Below, one piece after another: positions 6,168 to 11,047 of a stretch of 11,047 nucleotides of DNA. The stretch is from Pseudolabrys sp. (GTDB lineage: Bacteria > Pseudomonadota > Alphaproteobacteria > Rhizobiales > Xanthobacteraceae). Under the pieces are notes generated by a model. The model was not told the DNA's origin and ran no database searches. It saw only the letters and a program-made list of their open reading frames with translations. Location: assembly GCA_029945495.1 (NCBI GenBank), contig JAQSCR010000494.1, forward strand, positions 1 through 11,047. The letters are read 5' to 3'. Both the position numbers and the translations under genes were made by a program. Each line of letters opens with the position of its first letter. Position 1 is the first letter of the stretch.

Positions 6168-6869
6168 TTATTTTTTCGCCTGGGCAATTTCGGCGACGAT
6201 CGCGTCGGCCGCCGCTTTCGGATCGGCCGCTTCGACGATCGGCCGGCCGACCACCAGATAATCGGCGCCGGCGGCGATCGCCTTGGCCGGCGTCATGATG
6301 CGCTTCTGGTCGCCGGCGGCGCTGCCGGCCGGGCGGATGCCCGGCGTCACCAGCGCCATCCTGGCGCCGACGATGCCGCGCAGATTCGTCGCTTCTTCCG
6401 GCGAGCAGACGAGGCCGTCGATGCCGATGTCGCGCGCCTGCTCGGCGCGCCGCGCCACCAGTTCGCTGACGCCGAGCCTGTAGCCGGCGGCTTCGAGGTC
6501 GGCCGCGTCGTAGGACGTCAGCACCGTGACCGCGAGAATCTTGAGATTGGAGCCGCGCTTGCCTTCGACCGCCGCCGTCATCGTTTGCGGATAGGCGTGC
6601 ACGGTGAGGAAGGTCGCGCCCATCTGCGCCACGCTCTCGACGCCCTTGGTGACCGTGTTGCCGATGTCGTGCAGCTTGAGATCGAGAAACACCTGCTTTC
6701 CGGCCGCGATCAACCCGGCCGCGAACGGAATGCCGCCGGCGAAGGCAAGCTGATATCCGAACTTGTAGAAGGTCACCGAATTGCCCAGGCGCGTGACCAT
6801 GGTCTCGGCGTCTTTCACCGAAGGCACATCCAAAGCAACGATCAGGCGGTCACGCGGGTCTACCGGCAA
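6168..6869 (-). CDS. pyrF: Orotidine-5'-phosphate decarboxylase
   Basis: Last step of UMP synthesis. It has 233 residues, the usual length. The catalytic motif VFLDLKLHDIGNTV (60-73) contains the Asp63/Lys65/Asp68 charged network. LIVALDVP (9-16) with Asp14 and FYKFG (34-38) with Lys36 are substrate-binding strands. VTPGIRP (174-180) and VVGRPI (206-211) form the phosphate-binding loops. The sequence uses TVHAYPQT where E. coli PyrF has NVHASGG, as I recall for Rhizobiales proteins. The start is TTG: no in-frame ATG lies upstream, the next one is Met24 (which would delete the first strand), and an AGGAG lies 9 bases before the TTG. It is 36 bases downstream of the FMN reductase gene and leads directly into the DUF1330 gene. 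Confidence 0.95.
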   Translation of the reverse strand: MPVDPRDRLIVALDVPSVKDAETMVTRLGNSVTFYKFGYQLAFAGGIPFAAGLIAAGKQVFLDLKLHDIGNTVTKGVESVAQMGATFLTVHAYPQTMTAAVEGKRGSNLKILAVTVLTSYDAADLEAAGYRLGVSELVARRAEQARDIGIDGLVCSPEEATNLRGIVGARMALVTPGIRPAGSAAGDQKRIMTPAKAIAAGADYLVVGRPIVEAADPKAAADAIVAEIAQAKK

Positions 6870-6878
6870 GGCTTTAGT

Positions 6879-6883
6879 CTCCT
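6879..6883 (-). promoter_or_regulatory. Ribosome binding site that fixes the TTG start of pyrF
   Basis: AGGAG on the minus strand (6883-6879) ends 9 bases before the TTG at 6869. There is no ATG or GTG in frame at a usable distance, so this site decides the start. Confidence 0.7.
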
Positions 6884-6905
6884 GGGATTTTAATATCGAA
6901 ACGTC

Positions 6906-7487
6906 TTACGCCATCAGCCGCGTCATCTCCACCAGACGCGCGAGCTCGGCATGAAACAAATTCGCGGTGCGGGTGTCGGTCAGTTTATCCATGTCGTCGA
7001 AGGCCTGGTCGGCGCGCGCCACGGCAACCTGCTCCGGAATGACCAGCGCGCCGCAGCCCTGTTCGAGAATTTGCCGCAACGCCATCAGCCCTGGCAGGCC
7101 GCCGTTCGGCTCCGTCGAGGCCGAGCAAATCGCGAAGACGCGGCCCTTGAAGGCGGCATGGGTCGGATCGCCGCGCTCGCGCACACGCGAAACCCAGTCG
7201 ATGGCGTTTTTCAGAGCCGGACTGACCGACGCTGAGTAATCGGGACTGGCGATGAAGACGCCCTGATGCGCTGCGATCATCTGCTTGAGTTTGACCGCAT
7301 TGCCGGGCGGACCGCTGCGGGCGTCGGTGTCGGCGTCGTACAGCGGCAGCGGATAGTCAACCAGCGAAATGCGGGTGACGTCGACGTCCAGCAGCGTCAG
7401 TTCCTTGGCCGCCAGCGCCGCCAACTTGGCGTTATGCGAGCCGGTGCGGGTCGAGCCCGGCAGGACCAGAATTTTCGGCGCTGACAT
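6906..7487 (-). CDS. NADPH-dependent FMN reductase family protein (flavodoxin-like)
   Basis: A 193-residue flavoprotein expected to bind FMN and be reduced by NAD(P)H; the physiological acceptor (quinone, chromate, azo dye or other) cannot be told. The phosphate-binding loop is PGSTRTGSHNAKLA (10-23). The second FMN motif, ASPDYSASVSPALKNAIDWVSR (80-101), is the typical form with its conserved LKNAIDW. FKGRVFAICSAS (113-124) is the next core strand. The frame opens at a GTG at 7520, but the ATG at 7487 is chosen: it starts just before the first core strand and has GGAG (7497-7494) 6 bases upstream. It lies 74 bases after the pmtA-like stop and 36 bases before pyrF, so cotranscription is possible in both directions. 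Confidence 0.88.
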   Translation of the reverse strand: MSAPKILVLPGSTRTGSHNAKLAALAAKELTLLDVDVTRISLVDYPLPLYDADTDARSGPPGNAVKLKQMIAAHQGVFIASPDYSASVSPALKNAIDWVSRVRERGDPTHAAFKGRVFAICSASTEPNGGLPGLMALRQILEQGCGALVIPEQVAVARADQAFDDMDKLTDTRTANLFHAELARLVEMTRLMA

Positions 7488-7508
7488 TGAGGACTCCGGA
7501 AATAGCGA

Positions 7509-7522
7509 ACGTGATAACACGT
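7509..7522. repeat. Inverted repeat ACGTG-N4-CACGT upstream of the FMN reductase gene
   Basis: Perfect 5-base arms (7509-7513 and 7518-7522) are separated by ATAA, about 22 bases before the reductase ATG. The symmetry would suit a dimeric regulator. It could also be chance in GC-rich DNA, as one copy of a 10-base match is weak evidence. Confidence 0.3.
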
Positions 7523-7561
7523 CGCCTATCGATCGTCATTCCGGGGAAAGATGCGGCCGCC

Positions 7562-8164
7562 TCAAACGCCGCGATAAACCCAGACGCGCGCGGGCGGCAG
7601 GTTCAGCCAGATCAGCTCGGAGGCCTCGCCCTTGATGCCCGACAGTGTCTTCGGGATCGGCGGCACCATCGCGTAGGTGAACTGGACAAAGGGCGCGCCG
7701 GGCTTCAGCAAGCCCATCGCGTCGGAGATCAGCCGCAGGCGGGTGCGCAGCGGCTTGGTGAACAGCGGCAAGCCGGAGACGATCGCGGCCACCGGCTCGC
7801 GCACGGTGCTCTCCCGCAGACGGCGCAGGCGGTAGGCATCGCCCTGCACCACGGTCGCCGCCGGATAGCGGGTGCGCAGCAGGCGGCAGAAATCGGGATT
7901 GAATTCGACCAGCACCAGGCGCGCCGGATCGACGCCGCGCTGGACCAGCGCCTCGGTGACGGGGCCGGTGCCGGGTCCAAGCTCTATCACCGGGCCGGTG
8001 GATTGCGGATCGACGCAGCGCGCCATGACGCGCGCCAAGGCCTTGCTCGAGGGCATCACCGCGCCGGTGCGCAGCGGCTTTTCCATCCACGAGCGAATGA
8101 ACTGCATCTCGTCGTCGAGACGCAGCGGCTTTTTTTCAACGCGGACGGATGTGTGCAATGGCAT
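7562..8164 (-). CDS. SAM-dependent methyltransferase, PmtA-like (phosphatidylethanolamine N-methyltransferase type)
   Basis: A 200-residue methyltransferase resembling the small cytoplasmic PmtA enzymes of Rhodobacter and Bradyrhizobium. These methylate phosphatidylethanolamine on the way to phosphatidylcholine. Motif I, VIELGPGTGPVTEAL (59-73), binds SAM. The acidic residue after strand 2 is Glu87 (LVEFNP). GDAYRL (108-113) and the IVSGLPL loop (128-134) follow. The N-terminal FIRSWMEKPLRTGAVMPSS (22-40) is the amphipathic lead-in seen in this family and in related rRNA dimethyladenosine transferases, the main alternative. The ATG at 8164 is preferred over an upstream TTG at 8209, because the TTG lies almost on the predicted transcription start. 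No clear Shine-Dalgarno sequence precedes the ATG. The gene follows the broken dnaJ by 85 bases and appears to have its own promoter. Confidence 0.8.
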   Translation of the reverse strand: MPLHTSVRVEKKPLRLDDEMQFIRSWMEKPLRTGAVMPSSKALARVMARCVDPQSTGPVIELGPGTGPVTEALVQRGVDPARLVLVEFNPDFCRLLRTRYPAATVVQGDAYRLRRLRESTVREPVAAIVSGLPLFTKPLRTRLRLISDAMGLLKPGAPFVQFTYAMVPPIPKTLSGIKGEASELIWLNLPPARVWVYRGV

Positions 8165-8217
8165 CGCTACTGGGTCACGCGTGCGTACGGCCGGACAGTT
8201 GGCCCGCAAGGTTCACG

Positions 8218-8244
8218 GGTATAGCGAGCAGGGCAAAGGGTCAA
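8218..8244 (-). promoter_or_regulatory. Candidate housekeeping promoter of the pmtA-like gene
   Basis: On the minus strand TTGACCC (8244-8238) is followed by 12 bases and then GCTATACC (8225-8218). This is close to the alphaproteobacterial housekeeping consensus TTGACGS-N10-14-GCTANAWC, the form described in Caulobacter. The predicted start lies near 8211, giving a leader of roughly 48 bases to the ATG at 8164. The element begins 6 bases after the dnaJ stop. Confidence 0.6.
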
Positions 8245-8249
8245 GATGG

Positions 8250-9324
8250 CTACTCCGAATAGCTGCCGCGATTTCCCAGGCCTTCGAGGAAGGACTTGAC
8301 CCGGCCGAGAAAACCGGAGGATTCCGGCTGGGTCTGCTCGGACGACAGTTTGTCGAATTCGGCCAGCAGCTCGCGCTGGCGTTTGGTCAGCTTTTGGGGG
8401 GTTTCGACCGCGACCTGGACATAGAGGTCGCCGGTTTGCTTCGACCGCAGCACCGGCATTCCCTTACCGGACAGACGGAAGCGGCCCCCGGTCTGGGTTC
8501 CGGCCGGGACCTTGACCTTGGCCTCGCTGCCATCGATCGCCGGCACTGCGACCTCGCCGCCGAGCGCCGCCGTCACCATCGAGATCGGCACCCGGCAGTG
8601 CAGGTCGGCGCCGTCGCGCTGATAGAGCTCATGCGGCTGCAGCGACAGGAAAATATAAAGATCGCCCGGCGGTCCACCGCGCACGCCGGCCTCGCCTTCG
8701 CCGGCGAGCCTGATGCGGGTGCCGTCCTCGACGCCGGCCGGGATGTTGACCGACAGCATGCGCTCGCGCGTGATACGTCCGGCGCCCTCGCAAGCGTCGC
8801 AGGGGTCATCGATGACCTGGCCGCGGCCCTGGCACGTGGGGCAGGTGCGCTCGAGCGTGAAGAAGCCCTGCGCATGGCGGACCTTGCCGGCGCCGCCGCA
8901 GGTGGCGCAGGCCTTCGGTTTGCTGCCGGCCTTGGCGCCCGAGCCCGAGCAGACCTCGCAGGTGACCGAGGTCGGTATGCGAACCTGCGCGTTCTTGCCC
9001 TCCGCCGCCACCCATGCCGAACAGGTCTTCGAAAATGTCGGAGAAGGTCGACGCGAAATCGGCGCCGAAACCATGCGCGCCGCCGCCACCACCGCCCTGC
9101 TCGAACGCGGCATGGCCGAAGCGGTCATAGGCGGCGCGCTTGTCGCCGTCCTTGAGCACTTCATAGGCTTCGTTGAGTTCGCGGAATTTATGCTCGCATT
9201 CGGCGTCGCCAGGATTGCGATCGGGATGATGCTGCATCGCCAGCTTGCGGAATGCACCCTTGAGCTCGACCTCGGTGCAGGTGCGCGTGACGCCCAGAAC
9301 TTCGTAATAGTCGCGCTTGGACAC
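8250..9324 (-). pseudogene. dnaJ: dnaJ (Hsp40 co-chaperone), frameshifted with an internal deletion
   Basis: Co-chaperone that delivers substrates to DnaK and stimulates its ATPase. The N-terminal frame starts at GTG 9324 (MSKRDYYEVLG). It has a complete J-domain with His33-Pro34-Asp35 and a Gly-rich linker, then runs out of register after FGMGGGG near 9001 and stops at 8806 (172 residues in all). From about 8999 a second frame continues with GKNAQVRIPTSVTCE and all four zinc-finger CxxCxGxG repeats (CEVCSGSG, CATCGGAG, CPTCQGRG, CDACEGAG). It then runs through C-terminal domains I and II to the TAG at 8250. Joined, the two parts give about 357 residues against a usual 375 or so. The stretch normally reading like DLRYNMEISLEEAF, the first strand of C-terminal domain I, is absent. 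The missing length must be 3n+2 nt. Apart from this the coding sequence looks conserved, so the lesion is recent or an assembly error. Confidence 0.85.
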
Positions 9325-9347
9325 CGGTCATTCCCCGCCGAATATTT

Positions 9348-9398
9348 AAAAAACCTCGCCCTGAAGTCCGCGTTGTCGCGTCTCGCAGGGCGAGGTTT
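9348..9398 (-). terminator. Rho-independent terminator between dnaK and dnaJ
   Basis: Perfect 13-base arms, AAACCTCGCCCTG (9351-9363) and CAGGGCGAGGTTT (9386-9398), enclose a 22-base loop. On the minus strand the hairpin runs straight into six Ts (9353-9348). It lies 20 bases after the dnaK stop, and so should reduce or block readthrough into dnaJ. Confidence 0.88.
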
Positions 9399-9418
9399 GT
9401 TCTTAAAGGTATCGCTCC

Positions 9419-11047
9419 TTAGGCCGACTTCTTGCCGCCCTTGTCGTCGTCCACTTCGGTGAACTCCGCGTCGACAACATCGTCCTTCTTCTCGCCCGAA
9501 CCTTCGCCGCCGGCGGCGCCCGCCTGCTGCTGGTTGTAGATGGCTTCGCCGAGCTTCATCGACGCCGTCGCCAGCGCATTGGTCTTGGCCTGGATGACTT
9601 CCGAGTCGTCGCCCTTGAGCGCTTCCTTCAGATCGGCAACGGCGTCCTCGATCGCGGTGCGATCGCCGTCGCTGACCTTCGAGCCGTGCTCGGCGAGCGC
9701 CTTCTCGGTCGAGTGCACAAGCGATTCGCCGTGGTTCTTGGCTTCGACCTGCGCCTTGCGCTTCTTGTCCTCGTCGGCATGCGCTTCCGCGTCCTTGACC
9801 ATCTTTTCGATGTCGGCTTCGGACAGACCGCCCGAGGCCTGGATGCGGATTTGCTGTTCCTTGTTGGTCGCCTTGTCCTTGGCGTTGACGTTGACGATGC
9901 CGTTGGCGTCAATGTCGAAGGTGACCTCGACCTGCGGCATGCCACGCGGCGCCGGCGGTATACCAACCAGATCGAAATTGCCGAGCATCTTGTTGTCGGC
10001 CGCCATTTCGCGCTCGCCCTGGAAGACGCGGATGGTCACCGCGTTCTGATTGTCTTCCGCGGTCGAAAACACCTGGCTCTTCTTGGTCGGGATCGTGGTG
10101 TTGCGATCGATGATGCGGGTGAACACGCCACCCAGCGTTTCAATGCCGAGCGACAGCGGCGTCACGTCGAGCAGCAGCACGTCCTTGACGTCGCCTTGCA
10201 GAACGCCGGCCTGAATGGCGGCGCCGATGGCGACGACCTCATCCGGGTTGACGCCCTTGTGCGGCTCCTTGCCGAAGAACTGCTTCACGACTTCCTGGAC
10301 CTTCGGCATACGCGTCATGCCGCCGACCAGAACCACTTCGTTGATTTCGGCTGCGGTGAGACCCGCATCCTTGAGCGCCTTGCGGCACGGCTCGACGGTG
10401 CGCTGAATGAGATCATCGACCAGCGCTTCGAACTTGGCCCGCGTCAGCTTCATCGTCAGATGCTTCGGACCGGAAGCGTCCGCCGTGATGAACGGCAGGT
10501 TGACTTCGGTCTGCGTCGTCGACGACAGCTCGATCTTGGCCTTTTCCGCCGATTCCTTCAGACGCTGCAGCGCCAGCTTGTCCTTGCGCAGGTCGATGCC
10601 CTGCTCTTTCTGGAACTCGTCGGCGAGATAGTTGACGAGCTTCATGTCGAAGTCTTCGCCGCCGAGGAAGGTGTCGCCGTTCGTGGACTTCACTTCGAAC
10701 ACGCCGTCGCCGATTTCCAGCACGGAGATATCGAAGGTGCCGCCACCGAGGTCATAGACCGCGATGATGCCGGTCTTGGCCTTGTCGAGGCCGTAGGCGA
10801 GCGCGGCCGCGGTCGGCTCGTTGATGATGCGCAACACTTCCAGACCGGCGATCTTGCCGGCGTCCTTAGTGGCCTGACGTTGCGCGTCGTTGAAATAAGC
10901 GGGAACGGTGATGACCGCCTGGTCGACCTTCTGCCCGAGATAGGCTTCCGCGGTCTCCTTCATTTTCTGAAGGGTGAAGGCGGAGATCTGCGAGGGCGAA
11001 TAGCTCTTGCCGTCGGCTTCGACCCAAGCGTCGCCGTTGCCCGCTTT
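9419..11047 (-). CDS. dnaK: Chaperone protein DnaK (Hsp70), C-terminal 542 residues; start is off the right edge
   Basis: ATP-driven chaperone working with DnaJ and GrpE. The frame is open from the edge, beginning KAGNGDAWVEADGKSYSPSQ. Judged against E. coli DnaK, roughly the first 90-105 residues are missing. Visible in order are VPAYFNDAQRQATKDAG and INEPTAAALAYGLDK, then the phosphate-2 signature VYDLGGGTFDIS and the adenosine-binding VVLVGGMTRMPKVQE. These are followed by the linker DVLLLDVTPLSLGIETLGG, the substrate-binding beta domain and the helical lid. The C terminus ends in an acidic EFTEVDDDKGG followed by KKSA, a variant of the usual EEVKDDKK-type tail. No frameshift or in-frame stop is present. 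The upstream heat-shock promoter region is outside the window. A strong terminator follows. Confidence 0.98.
   Translation of the reverse strand, partial: KAGNGDAWVEADGKSYSPSQISAFTLQKMKETAEAYLGQKVDQAVITVPAYFNDAQRQATKDAGKIAGLEVLRIINEPTAAALAYGLDKAKTGIIAVYDLGGGTFDISVLEIGDGVFEVKSTNGDTFLGGEDFDMKLVNYLADEFQKEQGIDLRKDKLALQRLKESAEKAKIELSSTTQTEVNLPFITADASGPKHLTMKLTRAKFEALVDDLIQRTVEPCRKALKDAGLTAAEINEVVLVGGMTRMPKVQEVVKQFFGKEPHKGVNPDEVVAIGAAIQAGVLQGDVKDVLLLDVTPLSLGIETLGGVFTRIIDRNTTIPTKKSQVFSTAEDNQNAVTIRVFQGEREMAADNKMLGNFDLVGIPPAPRGMPQVEVTFDIDANGIVNVNAKDKATNKEQQIRIQASGGLSEADIEKMVKDAEAHADEDKKRKAQVEAKNHGESLVHSTEKALAEHGSKVSDGDRTAIEDAVADLKEALKGDDSEVIQAKTNALATASMKLGEAIYNQQQAGAAGGEGSGEKKDDVVDAEFTEVDDDKGGKKSA

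Noticed and set aside
5781..6893. A 370-codon plus-strand open frame across pyrF and the DUF1330 gene
   Set aside because: Low-complexity His/Arg/Asp-rich translation opposite two confident genes; a shadow.
7499..7506. GCTATTTC on the minus strand as the -10 of the FMN reductase gene
   Set aside because: Its start site would fall inside or after the GGAG ribosome site, and no good -35 lies upstream.
7536..7546. TCATTCCGGGG, resembling half of a palindromic repeat common between genes in Bradyrhizobium-type genomes
   Set aside because: Only one short half is present and no matching second arm follows; too short to call a repeat element.
8989..9012. Programmed ribosomal frameshifting in dnaJ
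   Set aside because: No A- or T-rich slippery heptamer with a following structure is evident, and a slip could not restore the missing first strand of C-terminal domain I.
7872..9155. A 427-codon plus-strand open frame opposite the pmtA-like gene and dnaJ
   Set aside because: It spans two unrelated minus-strand genes and their promoter, and its translation is compositionally biased; a shadow.
1..11047. CRISPR array, tRNA/rRNA genes, insertion sequences, phage or defence genes
   Set aside because: No regularly spaced repeats, cloverleaf sequences, transposase/integrase motifs or defence domains were seen; composition is even across the window.

Overview
The window is about 64% GC by eye. It looks like chromosomal core DNA of an alphaproteobacterium of the order Hyphomicrobiales (Rhizobiales), of the Bradyrhizobium/Rhodopseudomonas/Pseudolabrys type. 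This rests on protein similarity recalled from memory (a short 207-residue GpmA, a PmtA-like methyltransferase, a DUF1236 protein, a Rhizobiales-type PyrF) and on the grouping of dnaK, dnaJ, pyrF and dapB. I see no insertion sequence, integrase, tRNA, rRNA or CRISPR array. No stretch longer than 300 bases lacks a gene.

Left part (1-2457). The 5' end of nth (endonuclease III, DNA repair) runs off the left edge on the minus strand. Divergent from it, after only 22 bases, is a DUF2244 membrane protein. Next on the plus strand is an AraC-HTH/O6-alkylguanine methyltransferase fusion, a repair protein resembling Ada without its N-terminal sensor domain. Then comes a secreted or periplasmic glycine-zipper protein of the DUF1236 type, closed by a strong, probably bidirectional, hairpin terminator.

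Right part (2471-11047). Everything is on the minus strand. In transcription order: dnaK (C-terminal 542 residues), a rho-independent terminator, a broken dnaJ, a PmtA-like methyltransferase, an NADPH-dependent FMN reductase, pyrF (UMP synthesis), a DUF1330 protein, dapB (lysine/diaminopimelate synthesis), a four-helix membrane protein, gpmA (glycolysis) and a CaiB/BaiF CoA-transferase. The last four are tightly packed: a 13-nt gap, then overlaps of 1 and 4 nt. They look like one operon behind a promoter upstream of dapB. A second promoter with the same 10-base core (CGCTATACCC on the minus strand) lies upstream of the pmtA-like gene.

The most notable observation is that dnaJ is disrupted. 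The J-domain and the zinc-finger/C-terminal part are in different frames, and about 20-25 residues at the start of C-terminal domain I appear to be missing at the junction near 8997-9012. A simple one-base error does not explain that. Other points are a symmetric -10 element that may drive both nth and DUF2244 as leaderless messages, and an internal duplication in the CoA-transferase. I found no clearly new multi-gene system here; this is mostly housekeeping DNA.
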